Source: Paragonimus westermani
Lineage: Eukaryota > Platyhelminthes > Trematoda > Plagiorchiida > Troglotrematidae
Length of the DNA stretch: 64,000 bases
NCBI GenBank assembly: GCA_008508345.1
Contig: QNGE01001328.1
Coordinates: 34,296-98,295 of the forward strand
Direction of reading: 5' to 3'
Made by a program: the position numbers and the translations under genes. This document shows positions 26,522-38,100 of the stretch, one piece after another. A model generated the notes under the pieces. It made no database searches. It saw only the letters and a program-made list of their open reading frames with translations, and was not told where the DNA came from. Position 1 is the first letter of the stretch. The number at the start of each line of letters is the position of its first letter.

Positions 26522-26691
26522 CTAGATTGATTTCAGGTATGTTTTTGTTATGTTATAGAGAACTACTAAGCTGCCCTACCATTGAAGTCATTGAGAACGC
26601 ACTGGTGTGAATGTGAAATCTTCCTTTCGATCTGAACGCTAGCATTCTATTAGTGTATTATTTGTTCTTCCCACTTTAGGGACCTCAGCAC

Positions 26692-26875
26692 CTATCTTCA
26701 ACTGGTCTTGAAGCAGCTGATCATAAGCCTCTCTGTCTTTTCGTTTCGACCTAAACAAACATTTCATTTTACTTTCCAATGACAAGTGTGTTCGGTTTAC
26801 TGATCCTGAGATGACTTCGTCGAGAAATACTGTGTTCCAGTCGGTACATGCCTCACTGTCAGTCGTTAAACTCAT
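26692..26875 (-). CDS. Tentative first exon of a small unassigned gene
   Basis: From ATG (26,875) the frame reads MSLTTDSEACTDWNTVFLDE, then a basic stretch (KMKCLFRSKRKDREAYDQLL) and QDQLKI. A GT at 26,691 (ATAG/GTGCTG) would end the exon in phase 1, which fits the exon at 26,521. An in-frame TAA lies just upstream of the ATG, which supports a true start. The joined protein would be about 124 residues, hydrophilic, with no signal peptide or membrane segment. No family is recognised. The donor is weak. Plus-strand frames in the same DNA are also partly open, so strand is uncertain. Confidence 0.33.
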
Positions 26876-27147
26876 CGTTTACTCAGTCGCCTCGTCGCCG
26901 TGGTCAAACCATATATAGTAGTGACACATCGCCGTTCCCACTAACTCATACCTTGAGGCTTACCCAAGACTTGATATTAAAGGACCTGACAACGAATAAA
27001 CGGGCGTGTGCAGTTGGAGAAATACGATGTAGAAGTAGACCAGCACGTGGGTCTTCACTATACACCGGCCTTCGCGATGACAAGCGCTCTCTTCTTTCAG
27101 ATGTGGTACCGGCTGATCTTAACTGGATTGCGACCCTATGGGTTTAC
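26863..27147 (+). CDS. Possible exon, plus strand (unassigned)
   Basis: An acceptor (CTCACTGTCAG) opens a 95-codon frame ending at a donor-like TTTAC/GTAAATG, phase 0 at both ends. The peptide is Ser/Thr/Arg-rich at first (SLNSSFTQSPRRRGQTIYSS) and later reads SLYTGLRDDKRSLLSDVVPA and LNWIATLWVYV. If the donor is skipped the frame stops at 27,189. A second frame directly after it (27,180-27,368) is hydrophobic. The stretch is richer in GC than its flanks. It competes with the minus-strand exon 26,692-26,875 only over a few bases, so both could exist as divergent genes; equally, one may be spurious. Confidence 0.22.
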
Positions 27148-28142
27148 GTAAATGACATTGGCGCGACCACGTCCGAAACGTGGCATTGAGCGTGTCGAAA
27201 ATTGTCCTCGTGTTGGTCATTGTGGAGGAGAGGGGGTTGTGCAGTGGAAAACTTATTGTGGAGGTCACATGGGTGGTTTTTAATACAATTGGCCTACTAC
27301 AGAATTTACCAGTTACAGCTGCAATCGCCATAATGGGTTTCGTTGCCAGCGGAATGCTATATATGTAAATGATGTGAAAGGGATAGGGTTAGCGATAGAA
27401 CTAAGGAAACAGAAGTTCCATTGTAATCTGCTCCGTGCTATTTCTGACAGCATCTCTAACCAGAGGCAATCGCTGCCACTAGACAACCTGCCAGAAAGAC
27501 CCTACAGATTCAATCCTTGACATAGGATCCTTCGCTTCTCGAACGCATCCTATACACTGATCACCAAGCTACCGCTTCAATCCTAATCCACGTCATGCGA
27601 AAAGCTCACAGCTCAACAGGTGACGATTTCAAGACAGGGCATTAATACATTCTATGCTCCCCGATTAGTGAATTTCCGACAATCGTGAAACGTCTCCGAT
27701 CTAGAATGCCTGCGGAGTAAGGCCGTTATGGAGATCGACATGCAACACGTTCTTAGCCTCAGAAATACACCAACAAATAGCATCTTTACTGATGCGATGT
27801 TCTCTTCGTACACTTGTAATGGTAAGGAGGTATCAATGATCGATACCGATATTTGAACATCATTCACGCGAGTGGATCAAGCCTTATAGCAATAAAGCAA
27901 AATTTCTAGCACTCAGATGTTGTACACTCTATTTCCCGGTAATGCACTGCTGTCGCATTAGGGTCACGGATAGCCGGGGCTCACAATAACAACACGAGGT
28001 TTTTGCCGTTCGATTGCTGACCTCACCGGACAATCCATCAAACCTGACACGAAAACCGACTAGGTAAGCTTCTTTCTCATCGACATCAGGAATGGTGAGC
28101 GTAGCCGTGCTGACTTATCAGTTTGAAAGTAGAACATCTTAC

Positions 28143-28391
28143 TCCGCCACAAGTAACTTGAGGACGTGAGTGATGAAAGGATATGGTTGCTCTATCAAGA
28201 ATGTCTTGTGCTACATCATCGTTAATGACAAAAGCTGTTTCTCGGCTCTTTAAACAACCAAGGCGACACTGTGTAAGTTCTACCACCGGTAGCTTTTCGA
28301 AAATGCTGCTCCCACATGGTCTCTCAAAGGTTGATAGCAGGGAAAATTCACCGGTCCTACCTACTCGTCGTGTAACTGTATCTATTTATGC
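28143..28391 (-). CDS. Possible exon, minus strand (unassigned)
   Basis: The minus strand is open from a TAA at about 28,394 to a TGA at 28,086, roughly 100 codons, although the first usable start is only at 28,286. The peptide reads TVTRRVGRTGEFSLLSTFER, then ETAFVINDDVAQDILDRATI and SFHHSRPQVTCGG, where a donor (GGCGGA/GTAAGA) sits. The plus strand is open over much of the same DNA and also has a strong donor (CACTGT/GTAAGTTC), so the coding strand is uncertain. No homologue is recognised. Confidence 0.22.
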
Positions 28392-28699
28392 CGATATAAC
28401 ATAAATATTATGTACCCATTGAATACAAACTTGCGTGGCATAGGCATACATAGTGTAATGTAATATGCGTTAGATGTGGTTTGATAGTGATGTTTATTGT
28501 GCATAAAACCAATCATGATGTAGCTGTTTAGTTTCGAACCCGTGAGTAAGCCTTGACAGTAATACTTTTTCATCTATTGTATGTGCCTTTTTACTATTCG
28601 GATAGCTGAAAAAAGCCTTCTTACCCGTTTGAATTTGTTGTTTTCCCCCAATGATGCTATTCGATCGGAATTTGATGTTTATCTGATAACCCAATGTGT

Positions 28700-31550
28700 T
28701 ATTCTACTTCTGGGACATTGATATTATTTTTACTCATTCCCGTGGAATAGGTTTCGGCTTTGCTACTTGTTGGAATTAAGTAGTGACATCTCCAGTCACA
28801 TTATTCCACGCTATTCCAGTTGATATATAAAGTTCGTCGTTTATTTTAAACGGCGTTGTGCTGGAATATGTTATTTCAATTTTTTGTCCCCAAGATAAAT
28901 TGCAAATTTCTGAATTGAGTCTTGGAATGTATTTCGTGTATGTTGTTGATATAAATCTGTTATAAATCATTTCCCAAGCACCACTTATGACACGGAGTGA
29001 CTCATATGATTCTTATGCACACTTGATTCTAACTAATAAGCTTCCGTTTCTCAACTCCTTAAGGTGTACAGAAGTCGTTTTTTGTTCCAGTAGAGGTCAG
29101 GAACTGTCTGCTTTTCCTAATCCGTAATTCTCTTGCACTTATTGTTCAAAAGTCGGACAATTGATTGTTTGAATGCTACAGTTGCCTTTGACTCAGCTTG
29201 GACTCCCTGCGCCAGTGTTGCTCTGACAGAAGTGGAGAAATGTGTTTGTCCTAGCAGACGTCAGCTTTAGTGTATTCCGCCAGAATCCAGAAATCAGTTG
29301 TTTTGTATGTGCTCCCATGTAGCGTTCACCTGCAAAATTCATAGGGGTGTTTGATGACGCGACTGTTCTTGTCTAAGTTCGTACACTACTGATAAGTGGT
29401 GTGGTAGATTCGATGATTGAAAACGGACCTGATTACAAATACTAGGGAAGTTGGCTGGACTTGAACTGGTTGCAAAAATATTATGTCCTAACGCGGCAAG
29501 CTCTCTATCATCTGAACTATATAGCCCTACCGGGGCCTCAGAGGTTTCACATTTGGACACCACTACCTTCTCAGCCCTTGGTTCTATACTGACACAGTAT
29601 CTAACCCACATAGACCTTGGGTTGGTAGTGGACATTCATGATGTAAAAACTAGAAGCTCAATTTATTAACGTATATTATGGGAAGACATGAGGTTATTAA
29701 TACAATGTAGTTATATCTAGTATGAAATTTCAGTCATTCTACGAGTTGAGCACTTAAGTAATTCCCAAAAAATTGTTCATTTAGGTTGGTTACTTTTCGA
29801 TCTTTTGGCGTAGAAATTACATCGACTTTACATTACATCGACTTACAGGGAAGCAACCGCCTTACAAACAGTTAATCAAACTGAACATCGGCCAAATGGT
29901 GAATAACTGTTCCGACCTAGCCTAGGTCTCATCAAAATCACCCACATCAGAGAACCGAACTCATGATCCATACATACGTGCTAGAATGGCAAAGCAGTTA
30001 TCCATTGAACCACTGACCCATTATGGTGGTGACCAATTAGAGAAGAGAAGAAAGCTACGATAATCAGAGAATATATGAAACGTAGCATCTTGGAAAGGTA
30101 GAAAATGATCTTGGTTTGTTATTTATCAACTAATTTTTTTAATATCACTTTTGGCATAGATTACAGGTGTATCCCATTGAAATTAGAGTTTCTTTTTCAT
30201 TCATTTTTATTGGCTTCACAGTATTTGAATGGATTATCCTTCCAGACAACGAGAAAGCAAAGTGATTTCACCAACTCTTCAGTTCTCTCTTAACTTGGAT
30301 TTATTGTTTTAACGACTTACGTTCAATCGACAGTTGTTATCGTTGTTTTCGGAGCAGTTGTAGGTGTGAAAAACAATGCTTCTTCCGTCTGCGTTGGTAC
30401 ACCGTCATTGATATCAGCCTACTCGACACCGGTGGCTACGTGTTTGTGATTTACACCTACGTCTAATTGTCATACAGTTATGTTGAAACTGTATCACAAT
30501 TTAGAATTAAAAGAGAAGGAACGTGGAACCTAAGTGACTATACTCTTGTCTGCACACTCAAGAATGTACGTGGTAGGCAAGTGGTCGAGTTGTAAATGGA
30601 GCGGTGTCTATATGCTTGCGGACTTCACAATCTAGTTTCATCACTCATACTCTTACACTGCAATCAAGCATTTTTAGACACTGTCGCCAATGAACCCGAC
30701 TAACTGTCATCACATTGAGTGTTGCCAACATAGTTATGAGCCACGTGACCAAGAAGCAAACACAGTCTGTTAAAACCGACCAGAACTAACCTACAGCGCA
30801 CACATCATCAAACAACGACAAACGAAAATGGCCATGTTCTATTTTGAAGTCCAGTACCCTCCCAAACCCTGCTAGATGTGAGAGTTTTAGATCACGTTCA
30901 CAAAATGTGCTACTCAAAATCAAACTATAGAATCAGTTATTATTTCACCCTTTTCTTTCTAATGATTACAGGACTGCTAAATGTCCGCACTAGTCGCTGA
31001 TTTATTGCTGTCAGTTATGGTGATGACCATTCAGGTGGTCAGATTACATTCCTGGTCAAGTTAACATGCATACTTTTGAAGGTGACATCAACAATGTTGA
31101 AGCGTTTTTGCTCCTGAAGTCTTTCAGTGCTTCCAGAAAACCTTTGAACGCTGAACTCCGGTTTTTAACTGCAATATTCGAAAAAAACGCTGGTTTCCAG
31201 TTATGCTGATTTTGTTGCAATTTTTTGCATTTCAGTATTCATAATGAGTTTAACCACTTACACGCTTCGTTAAGTTTTACACCTACTCACAAAGTTCCAA
31301 TCATACCCACATCTGAGAGGCATTTTTCGATCATATGAGAAGAATACATCAGTGTATGGTAAATCCGGCCTTCCGGTACTGATTGTTAATCACACAGTCG
31401 TATGTTTTCCCAACTATCCTTGTCGTTAAGCTTAGACAGCCTCGGATGACCACATCACTGTGTTGCCTGGTCTGTTTCACGGCGGCAACAGCCATTCGAT
31501 GCACATGTTGCAAACTTAATTCTATCTCACATTCTTTACTGTCATCTTAT
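28700..31550. other. No gene recognised
   Basis: AT-rich. Besides the tRNA-derived repeat at 29,340-29,535, a possible degenerate tRNA-like head in minus orientation lies near 29,930-30,030. Nothing else firm. Confidence 0.4.
29340..29535 (-). repeat. Second tRNA-derived SINE family
   Basis: On the minus strand, TATAGTTCAGATGATAGAG resembles a tRNA D-arm/box A (compare TAGCTCAGTTGGTAGAG). CAGTTCAAGTCC is a box B at normal tRNA distance. No cloverleaf anticodon stem can be drawn, so this is a tRNA-derived repeat and not a tRNA gene. Two overlapping open frames here (29,339-29,635 minus; 29,451-29,669 plus) are explained by it. Confidence 0.5.
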
Positions 31551-31553
31551 CAT

Positions 31554-33400
31554 TTATGCAGAGTATCCCGCCAGGTATGAGAATAAGAGAAAATCCACGA
31601 GCACCGCCAAGATAGTGCTAAAATTAATAAACAGTTCCCTTTGCACACACAATGACGGCTTCGATCGTTTGATAACAATTGCCTCGGCAAATTGGAGGAA
31701 GCTTTTATTCCGGTGCGCGCAGATGACCGAGAATACCGACAGATTGCCAATTTCGTGATTTGTCTCGAGCACACGACGCGTGTTGGATGAAGCCGGTGTC
31801 TTGTGTGAATAACCCTTGGCACCGCATCATTTCCAAGGGGTTCGCTGACACGGTTGCACACCCACTTAAGCAAATGCTACGCTATCCTGACTTGCAGATG
31901 CTTCTCCGTCACTCCTTTGTAGGTGGGTCTGCACCCACACGAATATTGGCACACGCAGTGCGAGATGAGAGGAAGAGGTAGGCAGTCCGTGGTGACAGAC
32001 GTTGGCGTTTTACTGATGTCAAAACTGAGGACTACGTAAAAACTCGTCGAACGGTGGAAACCAGTCAACTTTTCAAAAGTAAACAGAAATCGTCACCCTT
32101 GGAAGAAAGTCGAAAGAATGCAGCTTTTGGTTCAACTGAATAGACGGGATGGCTGTTGATTCGTGGCTTGCTGAATCGTCTTATAAACCGTTTGTTTTTA
32201 ATGTGTCTTCAAGGTGAAGATGCTCTTTGTCAACCGTACGAGCTGCGCAAATTTTCCTAGAGCGATTGTACAATGTCTTATTAAGTCCCGTTTGTGCTGA
32301 ACTGGGGCAAAACTATTGTAGCACAAGTACTGCCCTGTCCAAATAGACTTTCGGTAGACCGAACGTCTCATTGTCATTAGCTCTGCTTTTGATCAATACA
32401 CGCAAAAAACGGCAGCCACTTATACTGTTCTAACTCTATCGTGAATCGTAGATCTTCGTGACCCCACTTCAGTTTTTTCATAACGTTTGGACCTGTTTTT
32501 TTACTTCTGGCGATCAATATACTGTCGTTCACATACCTTTGATAAACCGCGCTCGCTGCAATATTTTGATGCACTGTGCTTTCTGTATGAGCAAGGAGAA
32601 TGTCCGTTAAGATTGAACCCAGAGGACTTTCCATAACCACTCCATCAATCAATGTGGAACTTTCTCCCTGAAATTAAAACTGAACATTCGTTGTGCACAA
32701 GCGCAATAGACGTTCTGATTCAGGCAGCGGCATAGGAAATGAGATTCTGTTAAAGCTTATGTAATTATACGAAAGTCGCACATTTTCATTAATGGACACA
32801 TTACTGAACCGATTCAGTATCCGGGGAGGCAATAAGTTTATCGTTAATGTTAACCTCCGATATCAGGTCTATCACTTCAAAGTTGTCCTTTGGAGCATAT
32901 TCGACTGGCGACTGTTTAACTGGTCCTAACATTCCAACAAGCCACTTCGCGAATTTTTGCTTTGGTGAGTTGAACATCGATAAGATTGGCCTTAGTGAGA
33001 TATCCGGTTTGTGAGTTTTGAGTAAGCCATAATGCTGAGGCGTTTGGGAACCAATCAACTTGAGAATTTTGAAGGTGGTCTGATTATTGTGGTTAGCTTT
33101 AAGTAGTACCTTTAAGGTCGCCCTTATTCACTTCCCCAAAGTTGTTGGTTCGTCAATTTTATTTTCTGTGAATTTTGTGAGATCCTTCAGAATCGCCTTC
33201 ATTCACTTATGTAATCAGCACAGTCCATAAGGACAACTCCAGTACCTTCGTCAGGGTACAATATCTTCAGATTTCTTTTTGGCTCCGATTCAGTGAGCTG
33301 TTGAAGGTGTTCAACAGATAACGAGCCACTTTGTTCAACTGGAATTACTCCGAATTTGTATTCTAAATCGATCAGTTCCACATTCAACCGTTGTTCATCT
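31554..33400 (-). mobile_element. Decayed Penelope-like retroelement (RT and GIY-YIG endonuclease)
   Basis: Reading right to left on the minus strand, pieces of one Penelope-type protein appear in shifting frames. They are: a pre-RT segment with PDEGTGVVLMDCADYI (near 33,220); RT fingers with HYGLLKTHKPDISLRPILSM and KFAKWLVGMLGPV (33,040-32,900); a motif-A remnant IASPDTES (32,830); the palm with DGVVMESPLGSILTDI and the active-site box as YVND (32,524-32,535), where functional copies have YVDD. Then come the endonuclease start HCVCQYSCGCRPTYKG (about 31,960) and the end LLETNHEIGNLSVFSV with RNKSFLQFAEAI (31,770-31,620). Penelope elements copy RNA into DNA and use the GIY-YIG nuclease for insertion. 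Frameshifts, stops and the altered active site mean this copy is inactive. No flanking terminal repeats with hammerhead motifs were found next to it. Confidence 0.9.
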
Positions 33401-34889
33401 CCTAGAGAAGTAGGTTGTAAACCTGAGAGCTGATCAAAGAAGGTTTCAAATCGTGTCTGGGTTGCAATTGCACTGATCCTTTCCGGCTTTGTACACTATT
33501 TGAGACTAAGTAAAGGAGCTTCTAGTTGAAATCTTTTAAGGTCAATGGATGACATAATAATGACAATTCAAAGGATCAGGCGGAAATTCCGAATCGCAGA
33601 CATCACATGTCAAAGATGGGAAATCATTTCGAACAAAGATCGTGCAATATACAATTACTAGCTTGTCTTTTCATATGCGAACACTTTAAAAGTCATCAGT
33701 TGCTGTTTTATCACCTATAAAAAGATGGAAACAACTTTAGTCGGTGTGCTGCAGATGAAAATTCTGCAGATCAACAATCCACAATTGGACTGAATTCTGT
33801 CTTCGTTCGGTGTGGCTATTGGGGGTACTTGTGCGTTGGTTTGAGCTAACGGGTATTTTAAGTTAAACAGTTCACACAAGCCACATGTGCGTTTAGGCCC
33901 AGGAACATTTCTCTACTTTTCTACATTCCTTTAATGAATACAAGTGACGAGGGCCTCAATTTTAAAAAGATCTTTACTAGTATGTTGCTTGGTTTGTGTT
34001 TGACAATAAGGTGTATTTGCTGAACAGCTAGGTGACGTAACAGGCAAAGATGTGAAACTATTCGAACTCAATCACCCGCAAGTCTATACTGCATAGACTA
34101 TTACGTCTGAACAGTATCCCGTTGAGTATATATTTCTACTCACCTTAGCGTGTCACAAATTTATCATTTTTCTGCAAACCTTTGCGTAAGTTTTTCTTCA
34201 ATAGTCCACTACATCTTGGTCTTGGGGTGTGAGTTGCCGCGACCTTGCTGGTCTAGCTGGATACGGTCAAACCCAGTTCTCCTGTTTACACTAGTCACGA
34301 TCACAATGACATGAAGTTTGTGTTGTTAATGCTTTGAAAAACCTAGACTTAAACTGATGATTCTCTGTGAGCTGCTTTTTCCTCACTTGACCTCACTAGG
34401 CAGATCGAACGGGATTCTAACAGACAACTCTCACTTTGAAAAGCAAGCTGTTCTCCTGCAGGTTGCCATTTCTAAGGGCTCGCGGACAACGAGACAATTA
34501 AGATCTTAGACTACCGCTTCGAATTACACTCAGGCTATCCTAGTCTGATGAATCCAAACAACAGCAAGACCGATCGTTCATTACCAGTTTGAAGTCGAAC
34601 ATGGTGCAATACAACCTAGTTTTATTTAAGAAACAAACTTCGGATAGATAAGAGTGAATGTGGCTGTCTTGTCGTCTGCATAAATGCAACCTTTCTTTCA
34701 ACCTTTTGAAAGATCAGCTCAAAAATGTGAGTAAATAAAATTTCCTAGCAGATTAGTGAGATCTTATCTTGCTTGAGAAGTCCTTATTACGGGCTGTCGA
34801 CCGGAGTCAGCGGGTAGTAACTGTTTACTCTCGAAGGGAGCAAGCAACTGGAACGGTGCTCATAATGAGTGTAGCCATGCGATTACAGG

Positions 34890-35115
34890 TGATGATGTAG
34901 TTGATGGTGCAGTGGTCAATATGATGGTTGTCTCCTGGGGGTATAAACCGATGTTCAAATCCCGGTCTCAACAAAGATACGTAGTGTTATTGAATCTCCG
35001 CAAAGCGAAATTCGAGTCTGGTACTTCTCTCCGAAAGGGGATAACTGAACCATTTATCCGAATGCGAGAACGGTGTTCGGCAGCAAGTGTTTCTCAGTTT
35101 CGAGTAAGTATTATC
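34890..35115 (+). repeat. SINE unit, single copy, plus orientation
   Basis: The head GATGGTGCAGTGGTCAATAT, box B GTTCAAATCCCGGTC and body GCGAAATTCGAGTCTGGTAC with CTCTCCGAAAGGGG match the unit used in the composite repeats. No inverted partner lies directly upstream. Confidence 0.65.
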
Positions 35116-35119
35116 TGAC

Positions 35120-38100
35120 GAATCAGGGTTTTTCTTCATTGATTTGCTTGGTTTTCTTTCTTTCAATCCTTGTGTGGATAGTGTATACCTGTTGTTGCAT
35201 TTCGTAATGTGGTCCAATATTCCATCACTGACGTGGTCCCTGAGATTGATTACTGCTCCGAAACGACCATACGTGAGCAGTATTCTCTCCCAGGAATTGC
35301 GTCTGTGATCGTGCTTCTTGTTGGACATTTTCGTATGTTAACAATAACTGCTATGTTGTTCTGAATCTGGCAACAAAAGGAATACTAATTCCATGTATTC
35401 CTTTGGTGGATTTGAAAGCCTGAATAGACCGTCATGTTTTTGTTCATGGTTATGTTGTAGCGCATAACCCATGTCTTGGTTTTTTGAATAAACAACCCTC
35501 GCACCATCCGCGTTGTTGCTTTACAACGCTAGTACGTTTACTTACTGATAGAGCACACAAAATTGTTTCAACATATGTCATAGACAACGAGCCTGAGTTC
35601 ATACTGAACGTACGCGACGGTAACGGTTGACCGGAGCGAGGGATGAATCGAACGATATTTAGAACTAAAGCGTAGAACGTTTATTCGAATTCTTTTCGAA
35701 GCAAACTTCGCAGCAGAATGAAGAACAAACAGATATAACCAGGTAACCAACAGAAACTATGCCATAGCTCAACTCCATATCCAATTCACTGGATTCCCAG
35801 TCCTCTCACTTTATTCAGTAGTTTACTCACTGTACAAGCAAATGGGCTTCAATGAACGCAAACTAAAGCGTTAGGGGAGCCAACGTGAGTGAACCCCCAG
35901 TGCAACTGCAAGCCAGTATTCAAAGGAGACAAATTCTCGTGGGAACTCTCATCCATTTTGATAATCAATACGAGCGTTGGAATGGTTGGGTACCATTCGC
36001 ATTAGCAACGACTGGGACACTGTTCTGGGGAATGTAACCCATAACATGGAAGATGACGCGGAATCACCATACAGCTACGAGTGAAGCTGCGGTATTTACG
36101 GCAGCGTACTAACTCTGACGTCAGTGGTTTATAGTGAATTCACATCCACTAGTTAGCATGGATGGGTACAATGGTACCAATAAGACAACTCTCACCTCAT
36201 GGTCGATAATGAGTATCAGGTAAACATTGATCAACCCTTCAAACATATTTTCGCCTGCGTCTTTGTTCTCAACGTCTACTGTCCTTACACCCGTTCAGCG
36301 CAGTTTTTTCTCTGTTTTGTGCGAATGGTGCATCAAACCAACTTGATGAGTTCGAAATGAATAATCACTTGCAAGACGATTTGGACGAACCATCGAGTCA
36401 ACCAAGGCCTGTTTCCGGTGTCTAGCTCCTACAGAAGTTGGCCATATGTGTGCAAGGAGGGGATTTAGCCTAAAGGTGAGGAATTGTAATAGTCGCTTAG
36501 TTCTAAAGTTTATATTTACTTCAGGATGTTCGGTATCCTAGCCAGATGTTTTAATGGAGTTTCTGCTATCACAACGGAATTCATGTATCCAGTGGGATGG
36601 TAAAACCGCAAAGTTTCGTTCAAATTTTCATGTTCCTGATGGAACGCAGATTGGGGGATGATGACATCATACACATCGGCTCCTTATGATCACGGTTGTT
36701 GCAAGGCAAATGTTTGCCTCAGAGCTTGTGTATGAGTGATTCTGTCTGAAGTAAGTAACGAAGAATAGTGTATCTGACTGAGAAATTGGGATACTTCGAA
36801 AGACTGTCGAGTTTCGCTCTGAACGCAGTTTTGTGCGACCACCGTGAGGGAACCGTTTCATCCACATATTTTTAGCGGTGTACCAGGAGCGGACTACTGC
36901 GTGGTTGCATATTGATGGTCTGTCTCGGCAGATGTTGTGAGACACCTGTCACTGTTTGACAAATCTGTTATCGCGTAATCTGAAACGGTAACTAATTCAT
37001 GTTTCGACTTGGTCGCAACTCTTCCAGTCAACAGAATGTGTGCAAACATCCTCGATAACTTGGGATACTTGGTCCACGATGCGTGTTATCGGATTGATTC
37101 CATGGTAGTTCTACACTATCTCACCAATTAATCAGCTGGCTTCTGAATGTTTGTGGTAAACCGTCATTCATTGATCTACCAGCCGTCGATAGCAAAACAA
37201 CTGAAAATGTAGTGTCTAAAGAAGATCCAGCAGACACCCTCACGTGATCTGATGAACAACCTGGCAGCTTCTAAGTGGCAATTGAATCTACCTCCTCAAT
37301 CGTAGCCTCCAAACCTCGACTGTCTAGCTGACCCCAGCGATATTGAATTAAAAAGACCGTTGACTTAAGTGTACACCATAGCACGAGCAGATGACTCACG
37401 TGGCACTATTGTCTGGTATGCGAATTGGACCTAACTTCCTGAAGCACAGTTATGCATATTCGATTCAGGTGTTATTGTATGAAGCCCCGTGGCAGGCTCC
37501 CCGGACTAAGGTTCACTACCGGACCGACACCATGAGTTTGAACGACATCAAATCGAATATAACTAGAACATTGCAGTCAGAGGGCTTCCTTGAGGAGATG
37601 TCTGCGTCGCCAGTGGCCGATCTTCAGTTCTACCTAGTGAAAACTTTTTGGAGGGATTGCACCTCATCATAGCTGAAGAAGTTGTATGGACAGGTGGCCT
37701 ACTCGTGGTGGAGTTGTGACATGGTAGCCAATCGTTCTGCCTGAGCGCCATTACGTGGTTGTCCTTACGCTAAGGAATTATCACGAAACAGAATCATTCA
37801 ACAGGCTCAAACGTATTGAGTTTGCTGCTGAAGCGTTTCAAGTTAGACAGAGTGGTGACCTTTACTGCTACCTTGGTGTGGTGGTCAGGCTTGTGTACCG
37901 TTTTGATCCGTAGGGCTATGTTGAGGAAGACTTCGGTTCTTCCAATAGGACGGACAAGAAGAGACTATCGGAACAGTGTTTACATGCTGTGTGAGAACTT
38001 TCACCAAGGCGAATGACCACGTACTATAACCCAATGTATGTGAGTGCATGTCTGTCGTGCAGATGAGTGTACACGTTTGTTGTTTAGTTTTTAACATGAC

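Noticed and set aside
29450..29530. Possible true tRNA gene on the minus strand
   Set aside because: Box A and box B are good, but no anticodon stem or acceptor stem pairing can be drawn; it behaves as a SINE head.
30070..30090. Another GAAACGTAG hammerhead-like string
   Set aside because: The first core half and stem II are missing.
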